Shown: positions 45,855 to 53,901, counted from the first letter of the stretch. The stretch: DNA of 64,000 nt from Flavobacterium cerinum (GCF_004028155.1 NZ_SBII01000008.1:215163-279162), one strand, 5' to 3'. The notes: a model not told the origin generated them from the letters alone. A program made the numbers and translations.

Positions 45855-47285
45855 TTAGTTACTGCATCTTGAAAATGCGATCAATATCTTGACAGCAATA
45901 AAAATGATCATACAAATTGTTTTTGTATCCCAGCCAGAACTGTCATTGGTATTCCTGTAAGCAGGCCTTTCTTCAAGTGCTCTTGCATAGTTATTTAACT
46001 GTATCTCCTGCTCGTTGCCTACTCCGGGAAATGCCGGTACTGCAGCCTGCATCGCAGCCATTTGTGCAGATGTTATAAAATCATAACACAATGCAAGCCT
46101 TTCTCTTAATGCCCACTCGCGTATTATTTGATGAGAGGTTTCACAAATCATTTCGTTAAACCTGCCTTTGGCCTCAACTATTTCCATGCCTCTCAAAAAA
46201 ACCTCAAGCGTTGCAAGAGTTTCAAAGGCTGTTTCGCCTTTTGTAAACCTTCTAACAGAAAAGATTGCATTTATTCCTTCCGCACAATCAACATCATAAT
46301 CTGCCACACAGTGCGACATTTCGCAACCTTCTTCATACAAGGCTAAAGAGGTGGTAAGCTGAACAATCTTTATCACACAATCGCCTTCATCAACTACATA
46401 GTTGCTTATTGGGGCCAGCTTCCATTCACTAAACCCTTCGGCTTCACGCTTTTTGGCCATTTGTATATGCCATTCGGCAGATTGTCTCACCAAGGCACCC
46501 CATGTTCTGCCTTTCATGCTGTATGCAGCACTAGCCGCTTTTTCGGATGCAATGAATTCCAATACTCCCTGCAATTTATCGAAGGTTACATCATCAGTTA
46601 CATTTGCCATAAACTGTACTACTGTACTGTAAAATGCTTCGTTCTCAAAACTGTCAGACAATGTAGACCACGCAATAGCATCGGCCCTGTTTACAGTAGC
46701 ATTGTAGCCTAAAGCCTGTGCCCTTCTAATCGCTTTTGGTATACTGCAATCTCTTATAGTAGACCTAAATTCGTGCGCCATTCTTTTGGTAAACGCCACC
46801 GGGAAAGCGCTCAACTGCTGTACACTATCGCCCCTGCCCAATTGTATGTACCACAACATTTGTACTTTACTTTCGTCTCCAAAAGCATTTTCCATAAATG
46901 CCGGTACTTCAAATTGTGCAAAACAGTGCCTTATGATAGATGACAACTGACCTTCGGCCGTTAAACTGTCTTTTTTCCAGCTTGTTATGTCTCTTACTGT
47001 TTTGTTTCCAAAAGCACTTATGTTTGCCAATACCTCAATATAAGCGGGGTTTCTTAACACGGTGTAGCATTTTTTTGCATAGAACATTAAAAGCAAATCC
47101 CTAAAGGTTTCCCTTTTCCATACATGGTTTTGCGCGCTCATTCTCGAGAAATGAACCCTCAGCACGCTTTCTATCGTGCCTTCAAACCCCTGGAATGTAT
47201 TTTGCTCCCTGAATGTTCTTTCTACAAGGGCTTCAAATACTGATGCCCTGTTGTTTACTGCTATTGCTACTGCCTGTGTTTCCAT
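45855..47285 (-). CDS. PcfJ-domain protein with C-terminal membrane segment
   Basis: The 476-aa protein matches the PcfJ-like family by pattern: helical N-terminal region with WYIQLGRGDSVQQL and FTKRMAHEF, the linker with GRTWGALVRQSAEWH, then the C-terminal core EGCEMSHCVADY (319-330), SVRR, TLEV and EAKGRFNE (371-378). The family was named from a conjugative plasmid, but many chromosomal copies exist with no known function. The core's Cys/His/Asn pattern hints at a nucleic acid or nucleotide enzyme; that is inference. Residues about 457-472 are hydrophobic and may anchor it. ATG 47285 is the only start after the in-frame stop. rtcB follows. Confidence 0.72.
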   Translation of the reverse strand: METQAVAIAVNNRASVFEALVERTFREQNTFQGFEGTIESVLRVHFSRMSAQNHVWKRETFRDLLLMFYAKKCYTVLRNPAYIEVLANISAFGNKTVRDITSWKKDSLTAEGQLSSIIRHCFAQFEVPAFMENAFGDESKVQMLWYIQLGRGDSVQQLSAFPVAFTKRMAHEFRSTIRDCSIPKAIRRAQALGYNATVNRADAIAWSTLSDSFENEAFYSTVVQFMANVTDDVTFDKLQGVLEFIASEKAASAAYSMKGRTWGALVRQSAEWHIQMAKKREAEGFSEWKLAPISNYVVDEGDCVIKIVQLTTSLALYEEGCEMSHCVADYDVDCAEGINAIFSVRRFTKGETAFETLATLEVFLRGMEIVEAKGRFNEMICETSHQIIREWALRERLALCYDFITSAQMAAMQAAVPAFPGVGNEQEIQLNNYARALEERPAYRNTNDSSGWDTKTICMIIFIAVKILIAFSRCSN

Positions 47286-47314
47286 CGCTTTGCCATTTGC
47301 GGCAGCACTTACTA

Positions 47315-47344
47315 CTAAGTGATACCCTTTGTTCTTTTGATCAT
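47315..47344 (-). CDS. Possible leader peptide of the PcfJ gene (9 aa)
   Basis: An ATG with an A-rich upstream run opens the frame MIKRTKGIT and is closed by three stop codons in a row (TAG TAG TAA). It ends 29 bases before the PcfJ start. The triple stop and the good leader are suggestive of translational control, but a nine-codon frame can arise by chance. Confidence 0.2.
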   Translation of the reverse strand: MIKRTKGIT

Positions 47345-47423
47345 TTATTTATTTTATGTTTTTATCTTTTTGCTCCTTCTATATCTCGCTATGCTATCTA
47401 TCATGGAATTTTGAGAAAATAAA

Positions 47424-47454
47424 AAAGCCCGGAACCATTACAGAACCGGGCTTT
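47424..47454 (-). terminator. Terminator of short unit nearest the PcfJ gene
   Basis: AAAGCCCGG / CCGGGCTTT with a loop holding TTACAGAA; a T run follows on the minus strand. Sequence is similar to the hairpin at 47583-47607. Confidence 0.75.
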
Positions 47455-47481
47455 AGCCTACACATAGGCACATTCCTCCTT

Positions 47482-47571
47482 TCACAAGGGAATAATCGGT
47501 TCCTTACAATAATTGCTGTACCCCCAATCACTTGAGGAGCTGTATAGATTATGTAATTTATTTATCATCAT
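47482..47571 (-). CDS. Possible small peptide gene, 29 aa
   Basis: The frame starts with ATG ATG right after the upstream terminator at 47583-47607 and encodes a peptide with SSSSDWGYSNYCKEPIIPL near its end. No promoter match is visible in front of it, and the region may instead be a structured RNA. A second tiny frame (MCLCVG) preceded by AAAGGAGGA follows before the next terminator. Confidence 0.3.
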   Translation of the reverse strand: MMINKLHNLYSSSSDWGYSNYCKEPIIPL

Positions 47572-47582
47572 AGCATAAAAAA

Positions 47583-47607
47583 ACCCGGAGCTTTACAGAT
47601 CCGGGTT
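47583..47607 (-). terminator. Terminator of the 30-aa peptide gene
   Basis: ACCCGGA / TCCGGGT stem, 11-base loop, followed on the minus strand by a run of seven T. It lies 23 bases after the stop of the 30-aa gene. Confidence 0.8.
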
Positions 47608-47629
47608 GTATATTTAATAGAGTAATTTC

Positions 47630-47722
47630 TTATCTAAAAACGTGGCACACACAACCCGGCCCTGATACAGTAACAATGTTACCTGTATTTGTTAGCTTAT
47701 ATGTAGGTTGAGTAAAACGCAT
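47630..47722 (-). CDS. 30-aa peptide with C-terminal CVCHVFR
   Basis: The gene is small but well supported: a promoter with TACATTTG and a correctly spaced TTTTG upstream, an A-rich leader ending five bases before the ATG, 31 codons, then a strong terminator. The peptide has a polar/Thr-rich first half and ends GPGCVCHVFR, with a CxC pair. No signal peptide or membrane helix is present. It resembles neither a toxin nor a bacteriocin precursor I know. The CxC and His suggest metal or disulfide chemistry, which is inference. It might also be a leader-type RNA whose frame is a by-product. Confidence 0.5.
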   Translation of the reverse strand: MRFTQPTYKLTNTGNIVTVSGPGCVCHVFR

Positions 47723-47756
47723 TGTGCTTATTTTTTATTTGTTTGTAATTCGGGTG

Positions 47757-47787
47757 CAAATGTAGAGCAATTTCTTAATAAACAAAA
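47757..47787 (-). promoter_or_regulatory. Promoter of the 30-aa peptide unit
   Basis: On the minus strand TTTTG (47783-47787) is followed after 18 bases by TACATTTG (47757-47764), close to the ideal -33/-7 layout of Bacteroidota. It is the best promoter match I saw in the window. Confidence 0.65.
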
Positions 47788-47847
47788 TGTTGATGTTTAT
47801 TTATATTTAGAATAAATATAAACTTGTGGCTAAAACCCTGTAAAAAA

Positions 47848-47874
47848 AAGGGTCGCTGTTAACACGACCCTTTT
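47848..47874. terminator. Bidirectional-looking terminator upstream of the short peptide unit
   Basis: AAAGGGTCG / CGACCCTTT with a 9-base loop, flanked by A and T runs. On the minus strand it would end any transcript from the start-less frame at 47896-48084; on the plus strand it has no gene in front. Confidence 0.7.
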
Positions 47875-47895
47875 TTACAAAACACAACTTTTGAA

Positions 47896-48084
47896 CTATT
47901 CTATCATAATTCCACAGGCTAATGGGCTAGCACATGAAACTAAAAAGACCTTTACTTCTATATTCCTTACAGGATTATAGTCTTTTTCATAGCAGTCTTT
48001 TTTAGTAGATACACAAAAATTAAAAAGGTTGCGCGGACAGTACAGAAAATTGTTATTTTTTGTGTTAAAAGAAATGAGAAAAAA
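47896..48084 (-). pseudogene. Possible decayed short Cys-containing gene
   Basis: A 62-codon frame without ATG, GTG or TTG start carries CVSTKKDCYEKDYNPVRN and ends VSCASPLACGIMIE. In another frame an ATG at 47990 gives MKKTIIL, a signal-peptide-like start, before a stop, which fits a frameshifted gene. A terminator follows at 47848-47874. It may be a third, broken member of the short units or only noise. Confidence 0.25.
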
Positions 48085-48132
48085 TTACACCCCCGTCATA
48101 ATGTGTAATTTAGTAGGACTAATATTTTGATC

Positions 48133-49287
48133 ATGACACTTTTAGACCAATACCATTCTGCCAGAAAACATACTGAACAATTATGCAGTCTTTTACATCC
48201 TGAAGACTATGTTCCGCAGCCGGTATCGTTTGTGAGTCCGCCCAAATGGCACCTTGCTCACACAACCTGGTTCTTTGAAGAGTTTATCCTAAAGAAATAT
48301 CTTGCGGGCTATACGGTTTTCAATGAAGATTTTTGTTTTCTATTTAACAGCTACTACAACAATGTGGGTAAAAGGGTGTTGCGTGAAAACAGAGGGTCTA
48401 TAACCCGTCCTGCAACATCTACCGTGATGAAGTACCGCAATTATGTAGACATGCACATGGAGCTGTTATTACAAATGAAAGCCGAAAAAACCGATTTCCA
48501 TGACCTTACCGAAATGGGTATTAACCATGAACAGCAGCATCAGGAATTGTTACTGACCGATATTAAATATATTTTTTCCTGTAATCCCATTTCTCCCGTG
48601 TATAGTGATGAGGTAGAATGGGAAAATCAGCAAAATGAATCGAGCGGTTTTTTAACAATTTCCGAAGGTGTGTATGGCATAGGTTTTGAAGAAGATGGTT
48701 TTTGTTTTGATAATGAACTAGCCCCACATAAAGTATACCTGCAGCCTTTTGAAATTGAAAATGCACTGGTTACTAATGCTCAATACCTTGAGTTTATGGA
48801 AGCCGGCGGCTATGAGAATTTTAACTACTGGCTGGATGAAGGATGGAAATGGGTAAACGAAAACAAAATCAATTCCCCACTGTACTGGCATAAAGCCGAT
48901 GGCAAATGGCAGCACTACACCCTTGCCGGTATACAGGATATTCACCCTAATGCTATTGTTACCCACGTGAGTTTTTATGAAGCAGCCGCTTATGCCGAAT
49001 GGAAAAAGATGCGCCTGCCTACAGAATTTGAGTGGGAAGTTGCTGCACCCAGCCTGGACTGGGGCAAACGCTGGGAATGGACACATAGTGCTTACCTGCC
49101 TTATCCCGGTTTTCGAAAAACAGAAGGGGCTGTTGGCGAATATAACGGCAAGTTCATGATCAATCAAATGGTGTTGCGCGGCGGCTCTTGCGCTACACCA
49201 CCACATCACAGCCGCACTACATATCGTAATTTTTTTCACCCTGAGGAACGTTGGCAATTTAATGGCATCCGACTCGCAAAATTGTAA
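48133..49287 (+). CDS. egtB: Ergothioneine biosynthesis protein EgtB
   Basis: I chose ATG 48133 (384 aa); the frame is also open from a TTG two codons earlier. The N-terminal DinB_2 domain has the iron ligands: His in WHLAHTTWFFEE and the HxxxHxE set HEQQHQE (His132, His136). The C-terminal sulfatase-modifying-factor domain ends GGSCATPPHHSRTTYRNFFHPEERW. EgtB joins a thiol (cysteine or gamma-glutamyl-cysteine) to trimethyl-histidine with oxygen, forming the sulfoxide on the way to ergothioneine. egtD follows almost immediately. Confidence 0.92.
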   Translation: MTLLDQYHSARKHTEQLCSLLHPEDYVPQPVSFVSPPKWHLAHTTWFFEEFILKKYLAGYTVFNEDFCFLFNSYYNNVGKRVLRENRGSITRPATSTVMKYRNYVDMHMELLLQMKAEKTDFHDLTEMGINHEQQHQELLLTDIKYIFSCNPISPVYSDEVEWENQQNESSGFLTISEGVYGIGFEEDGFCFDNELAPHKVYLQPFEIENALVTNAQYLEFMEAGGYENFNYWLDEGWKWVNENKINSPLYWHKADGKWQHYTLAGIQDIHPNAIVTHVSFYEAAAYAEWKKMRLPTEFEWEVAAPSLDWGKRWEWTHSAYLPYPGFRKTEGAVGEYNGKFMINQMVLRGGSCATPPHHSRTTYRNFFHPEERWQFNGIRLAKL

Positions 49288-49291
49288 TTTC

Positions 49292-50242
49292 ATGAATACC
49301 CCCCAACACTCTCACTTTGCCGAAGATGTGCTAAAAGGACTGACTACCAAAGAAAAACATGTATCGTCTAAATATTTCTATGACGATAATGGCAGTCGGA
49401 TTTTTATGCAGATCATGCAAATGCCGGAGTATTACCCTACTGCATGCGAATTTGAAATACTATCGCAGCAATCAGGTAACATATTTGATACCATTAATTT
49501 TACCACAAAATTTAATATTGTAGAATTTGGCAGTGGCGACGGTATAAAAACCCGACAGCTGCTTAAGGCTTTTATGGACAAAAAAGCTCAGTTTACTTAC
49601 ATTCCTATCGATATATCGCAGGAAGCTAATGATGCTCTACAGCAAAATATGAAAACCGCTTTACCGAATCTGGACATACAGCCCCGCACCGGCGATTATT
49701 TTGAAGTACTTAACGAACTATCTGCAGGTACATTACCCAACTTATTTCTTTTTCTGGGTGGCAACATCGGTAATTATAAGAAAGATGAAGCCATAGACCT
49801 TCTTGAGCGTTTTAATGCCGATATGAAAAAAGGCGATATGCTGCTTATGGGCATGGATCTTAAAAAGAATCCAAGAATAATTCAGCTGGCTTATGATGAT
49901 CCGCATGGCATTACCCGTTCTTTTAACATGAACCTGCTGCAACGCATGAGCCGTGAACTTGAAGCCGATATTTTATCAGACCAGTTTGACTTTTACAGCA
50001 ATTACAACCCTAAAAACGGGGAGGTAAACAGTTATTTAGTAAGCCTTAAAAAACAAAGTTTTTACAGTAAAGTACTGGACACAACCTTTCATCTTGAAAA
50101 GGACGAATTGATATGGACAGAGCTTTCCAGAAAATACAGCTTTGAAGAAATAAATGCCCTTGCAGAAGCTACAGGCTTTACCGTAAAAAATAACTTCCTG
50201 GACTGCAGGCATTATTATACAGATAGTTTATGGGTTAAGTAA
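49292..50242 (+). CDS. egtD: L-histidine N-alpha-methyltransferase EgtD
   Basis: I chose ATG 49292 (316 aa), four bases after the egtB stop; the frame also opens ten codons earlier inside egtB. The N-terminus has YFYDDNGSRIFMQIMQMPEYYPTACE, the EgtD signature, and the SAM site is VEFGSGDGIKTRQLL. Three methyl groups are put on histidine to give hercynine, the EgtB substrate. The two-gene operon lacks egtA, egtC and egtE; a cysteine-using EgtB and an unlinked lyase would suffice. Confidence 0.92.
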   Translation: MNTPQHSHFAEDVLKGLTTKEKHVSSKYFYDDNGSRIFMQIMQMPEYYPTACEFEILSQQSGNIFDTINFTTKFNIVEFGSGDGIKTRQLLKAFMDKKAQFTYIPIDISQEANDALQQNMKTALPNLDIQPRTGDYFEVLNELSAGTLPNLFLFLGGNIGNYKKDEAIDLLERFNADMKKGDMLLMGMDLKKNPRIIQLAYDDPHGITRSFNMNLLQRMSRELEADILSDQFDFYSNYNPKNGEVNSYLVSLKKQSFYSKVLDTTFHLEKDELIWTELSRKYSFEEINALAEATGFTVKNNFLDCRHYYTDSLWVK

Positions 50243-50261
50243 ATTCATTTATCTACCGATT

Positions 50262-50303
50262 TATAAATAAAAAGGAACGCAATCTGCATTCCTTTTTATT
50301 TAT
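50262..50303. terminator. Bidirectional terminator after egtD
   Basis: ATAAATAAAAAGGAA / TTCCTTTTTATTTAT with an internal loop GCAATCTGCA. It serves egtD and the convergent terC gene. Confidence 0.85.
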
Positions 50304-50328
50304 AGTTATTTCACAATATTTAATACAA

Positions 50329-51312
50329 TTACTCCTTTTTAGGTTCTGGGAATAGCAACGATATTATTACAGCCAGTATAAGCACACTGCCTACAACAAT
50401 TAGGGAGTGTGGTGAAGATATATGATAAAACGGATTGATAAGCATTTTTACACCTATAAACGCCAGTATAATTGCTAGACCATACTTAAGCTTACTAAAC
50501 ATATGCATAAAGTTGGCCAGTAAAAAATACAATGCTCTTAATCCAAGTATGGCAAAAATGTTTGAGGTATACAGAATAAAAGGATCGTTTGGTGCTATGG
50601 CAAATATGGCGGGAATAGAATCTACAGCAAAAATAAGGTCGGTAAATTCAATAACAGCAACCACTACCAGTAATGGTGTGGCAATTTTTTCTCCATTTTC
50701 CTTAGTAAAAAACTTATCGCCATGATAGTTTTTGCTCACTTTAAAGAAACGGTAAACTAACCGCGCTCCGGGACTTTTAGAAAAATCTTTATTCTCATCG
50801 TCATCCTGGTTGGCAAACCACGATTTAATACCCGCAAAAACCAAAAAGAAGCCAAATATGGACAAAACTACGTTAATGCGCACATTGTAGCCTAAAACCT
50901 CCATTGAGGGCAGGTAGGTCATGTTTATGAGCTCTACGCCCGTAAAGATGAATATCGCCCGGAATACTAATGCGCCAATGATTCCCCAAAACAACACTTT
51001 GTGGTGCAGGTGCTTGGGTACATTGAAAAATCCAAAGACAAGTATAAAAACAAAGAGATTATCTACAGAGAGGGCCTTTTCTATCCAGTAGGCACTTTGA
51101 AACTGCGTAAACTGAACAAAACCCAGAAAATAATAAATAACACCACTAAAGATCATAGCCAGTGATATCCATACAATAGACCAGGCTAAGGCCTCCTTAT
51201 TAGAGATCTCATGGCTTTTCCGGTTAAAAACACCAAGATCCAGCAGGAGCATGATTACCACTATTATTGAAAATGCTGTCAATACGCCGGGATGGTTGAT
51301 CATGTGGTCCAT
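50329..51312 (-). CDS. TerC-family integral membrane protein
   Basis: The 327-aa protein has about nine hydrophobic segments with the TerC pattern: WIEKALSVDNLFVFILVFGFF, VIEFTDLIFAVDSIPAIFAI and NIFAILGLRALYFLLA. Such proteins export manganese or act in tellurite resistance complexes; manganese is the likelier substrate here, since no ter gene cluster is present. It is 12 bases after gpsA, in the same direction. Confidence 0.9.
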   Translation of the reverse strand: MDHMINHPGVLTAFSIIVVIMLLLDLGVFNRKSHEISNKEALAWSIVWISLAMIFSGVIYYFLGFVQFTQFQSAYWIEKALSVDNLFVFILVFGFFNVPKHLHHKVLFWGIIGALVFRAIFIFTGVELINMTYLPSMEVLGYNVRINVVLSIFGFFLVFAGIKSWFANQDDDENKDFSKSPGARLVYRFFKVSKNYHGDKFFTKENGEKIATPLLVVVAVIEFTDLIFAVDSIPAIFAIAPNDPFILYTSNIFAILGLRALYFLLANFMHMFSKLKYGLAIILAFIGVKMLINPFYHISSPHSLIVVGSVLILAVIISLLFPEPKKE

Positions 51313-51324
51313 AAGCTGTGGTTT

Positions 51325-52320
51325 TTAATCCAGTTTTTCGGTTAGTTTGCTGAAAACAGATTTGGCATCCTTACCTTCATACAAAATGCTGTAAACGGCA
51401 TCGATGATAGGTGTTTTTGCCTCATATTCTTTATTAAGATTGTAAGCACTTTTTGCCGCATAGTATCCTTCGGCAACCATACTCATTTCCATTTGTGCCG
51501 ATTTTACCGTGTATCCCTTCCCTATCATGTTACCAAACATCCTGTTTCTTGAGAATACAGAATAGCCGGTAACCAAAAGGTCACCCAGGTAAGCCGAGTC
51601 GTTAATGTTACGTTTCATCTTATGCACTTTACGGATAAACTTTTTCATCTCGCGTATCGCATTGCTCATAAGCAGTGCCTGGAAGTTATCTCCATAACCA
51701 AGACCGTGTGCAATACCGGCAGCGATAGCATAGATATTTTTAAGCATGGCAGCATACTCTGTACCTACAATATCGTCAGACGTTTTTGTTTTTATGTAAT
51801 GGCTATTAAGGTTTTTACCCATAATTTTTGCCTTTTTCTCGTTTCCGCAGGCAATAGTAAGATACGATAAACGCTCTAATGCTACCTCTTCGGCGTGGCA
51901 TGGACCTGTAATAACCCCTATATTATCATAAGAGATACCATATTTTTCATGGAAATGTTCGCCTACAATAAGGCTGGTTTCGGGAACGATACCTTTAATC
52001 GCCGAGAAGATAATCTTATCCTCAAGGCTCACTGTAAGCTTTTCCAGCTCGGTACTTAAAAATGCCGATGGTATGGCAAAAATTATATAATCGGCATAGG
52101 CTACTGCTTCGTTAATATCACTGGTAAGCAATAGTTTATTGGTATCAAACTCAACAGAACTCAAATAGTTTGAATTGTGTTTTTGAAGCCTTATGTGTTC
52201 TATAGCATCGTTGTTACGCATGTACCAGGCAATTTGCGACACGTTAGAGCATAGCATTTTTGCAATAGCTGTTGCCCAGCTTCCACCACCTATAACAGCG
52301 AACTTAGGAGTATCACTCAT
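51325..52320 (-). CDS. gpsA: Glycerol-3-phosphate dehydrogenase (NAD(P)+)
   Basis: The 331-aa enzyme has the dinucleotide site VIGGGSWATAIAKML, ITGPCHAEEV, and the catalytic Lys in GTEYAAMLKNIYAIAAG. It reduces dihydroxyacetone phosphate to sn-glycerol 3-phosphate for phospholipid synthesis. Normal length. A -7-like CAAAAATA (reverse of TATTTTTG) lies at 52346-52353 on the minus strand. Confidence 0.95.
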   Translation of the reverse strand: MSDTPKFAVIGGGSWATAIAKMLCSNVSQIAWYMRNNDAIEHIRLQKHNSNYLSSVEFDTNKLLLTSDINEAVAYADYIIFAIPSAFLSTELEKLTVSLEDKIIFSAIKGIVPETSLIVGEHFHEKYGISYDNIGVITGPCHAEEVALERLSYLTIACGNEKKAKIMGKNLNSHYIKTKTSDDIVGTEYAAMLKNIYAIAAGIAHGLGYGDNFQALLMSNAIREMKKFIRKVHKMKRNINDSAYLGDLLVTGYSVFSRNRMFGNMIGKGYTVKSAQMEMSMVAEGYYAAKSAYNLNKEYEAKTPIIDAVYSILYEGKDAKSVFSKLTEKLD

Positions 52321-52567
52321 GTTTACTTAAAATTATTTGAGAAGCCAAAAATACTCAAAAATTAACAAACGTATTCCCGTTTTTTAATTCAGGAGCTTAT
52401 AAAGAGCATATGTTAAAAAACTATTTAAGAAAATATTAACTTTTTATTATGAATAAGGCCTGCAATCTAATGGCATTCACCCCGTTATTCTATTAGACTT
52501 TTGTTTACAATTGGGGGTACAACAAGGTTAAAATAAAATTTTTGTTTTTGGTGTTTAAAAGGCATTC

Positions 52568-52591
52568 ACGGTTAACTCCGGAATGCCTTTT
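52568..52591. terminator. Terminator near the end of the alcohol dehydrogenase gene
   Basis: A stem AGGCATTC / GGAATGCCT with a GTTAACTC-type loop and A/T runs at its ends lies just after the dehydrogenase stop on the minus strand. Confidence 0.65.
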
Positions 52592-52596
52592 ATTAT

Positions 52597-53757
52597 TTAG
52601 TAGCTCATCTCTACGATGGTCTTTACTTTATCTAAGGTTATATTTTGGCGTTCGCCCAAAGCTTTCCAGCCTCTTTCTTCAAAACGTTTTACTATAAAAT
52701 CGGCCGTATTCTTATAATCCGCGGTATAGTTGGAAATTTTAGTGTCCATTCCCATGATATGGAAAAACTGAACCGTTTTTTCAATTGCTTCAAGAGCCGC
52801 TTTGTCAGTATCTGTTTCCATTACATTCCATACTCTTCTGCCGTATTGCGCTAATTTTTCTTTCTTAGTTTCAAACAGCACGCGATATAGATTAGGACCA
52901 ATAATAGCCAATGTTCTCGCATGGTCTATTTCATAGAGTGCAGTCAGTTCATGGCCTATCATGTGTGTAGCCCAGTCTGTAGGTACGCCTTTTTGTATCA
53001 ATCCGTTAAGTGCCATAGTACAGCACCACATAAAGTTGGCCGCCAGCTTGTAGTCGGCAGGATTTTCGGCTACAGCCGGACCTATTTCTATAAGCGTCTG
53101 TAAAATCCCTTCGGCGATCCTATCCTGTAAAAGAGCATCGTGCGGATAGGTTAAGTACTGCTCCATAACGTGGGTAAACGCGTCTACAACACCGTTTTGT
53201 ACCTGTTTTTTAGGTAGTGATGCTACGGTTGCAGGGTCGCAAATAGAGAATTGCGGGAAAACTGCCGGTCCGCCAAAGCTTAGTTTCTCTTTTGTTTTGT
53301 TAATCGTAACTACCGATCCGGAGTTCATCTCGCTGCCTGTTGCCGGAAGCGTTAACACGGTACCAAATGGCATGGTATTGTTTTCGATCCTTATTCTCTT
53401 TTGAAGAATATCGATAGGATCTCCTTCAAATTTTACGGCTGCTGAGATGAATTTCACCCCGTCTATTACCGATCCTCCACCCACGGCAAGTATAAAATCG
53501 AGCTTCTTTTCACGGATTACGTCAACCGCTTTCATTAAGGTTTCATAGCGTGGGTTGGGTTCTATTCCACCAAACTCGGTAATATCATATCCGGTAAGGG
53601 CTTCTGTTACCTGGGCATGCACACCGTTATTAAAAATACTTCCGCCACCATAGGCCAAAAGTACTTTGGCATTTTTAGGGATAAGTGACGATAATTTAGC
53701 AATCTGGCCCCTGCCAAATACAAGATTTACAGGGTTATAAAGTTCAAAATTAAGCAT
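52597..53757 (-). CDS. Iron-containing alcohol dehydrogenase (YqhD/BDH type)
   Basis: I use ATG 53757 (386 aa); the frame extends seven more codons with no ribosome site. Motifs: FGRGQIAKL, AYGGGSIFNNGV, GGGSVIDGVKF and the metal ligands DAFTHVMEQY and THMIGHELTALYEIDHARTL. The first-GGGS pattern and overall look resemble NADPH-dependent YqhD, an aldehyde reductase. It may detoxify aldehydes. The next gene upstream is an aldehyde dehydrogenase, which may or may not be related in function. Confidence 0.9.
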   Translation of the reverse strand: MLNFELYNPVNLVFGRGQIAKLSSLIPKNAKVLLAYGGGSIFNNGVHAQVTEALTGYDITEFGGIEPNPRYETLMKAVDVIREKKLDFILAVGGGSVIDGVKFISAAVKFEGDPIDILQKRIRIENNTMPFGTVLTLPATGSEMNSGSVVTINKTKEKLSFGGPAVFPQFSICDPATVASLPKKQVQNGVVDAFTHVMEQYLTYPHDALLQDRIAEGILQTLIEIGPAVAENPADYKLAANFMWCCTMALNGLIQKGVPTDWATHMIGHELTALYEIDHARTLAIIGPNLYRVLFETKKEKLAQYGRRVWNVMETDTDKAALEAIEKTVQFFHIMGMDTKISNYTADYKNTADFIVKRFEERGWKALGERQNITLDKVKTIVEMSY

Positions 53758-53850
53758 AGTCTTTAAAAATTTACCCAAAGGTACAAAATAGGGTAGCGAG
53801 GTATTATAAAGTATTGTTAAGTATACAAGATAAATTCCTGCATAAAAAAA

Positions 53851-53868
53851 GGCTGCCCAAAGGCAGCC
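53851..53868 (-). terminator. Terminator of the aldehyde dehydrogenase gene
   Basis: GGCTGCC / GGCAGCC with a 4-base loop, followed on the minus strand by a run of seven T. Confidence 0.85.
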
Positions 53869-53901
53869 TCAATATAAACACTTTATAGTTTAGAACGATG
53901 A

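Larger units (their letters stand above)
47286..48132. other. 847-base region without a long gene, holding short transcription units
   Basis: Between the divergent PcfJ and egtB starts there is no long coding region, yet the minus strand carries three terminator hairpins (47424-47454, 47583-47607, 47848-47874), one strong promoter (47757-47787), a well-framed 30-aa peptide, a weaker 29-aa frame and a start-less Cys-containing frame (47896-48084). The first two hairpins are alike in sequence (CCCGG, then TCTGTAA, then TCCGGG), as if the unit had been duplicated. Short non-coding RNAs are an equal possibility. Confidence 0.5.

Noticed and set aside
45855..47285. TROVE/Ro60 protein next to rtcB
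   Set aside because: No VWA-type MIDAS motif is visible; the C-terminal motifs fit the PcfJ family instead.
45855..47285. Evidence of a conjugative element because of the PcfJ name
   Set aside because: No relaxase, coupling protein or transfer gene is nearby; chromosomal PcfJ-type genes are common.
47471..47473. Six-codon frame MCLCVG with a GGAGG-type site
   Set aside because: Too short to support as a gene and the phylum rarely uses such ribosome sites; noted only in the context of the short units.
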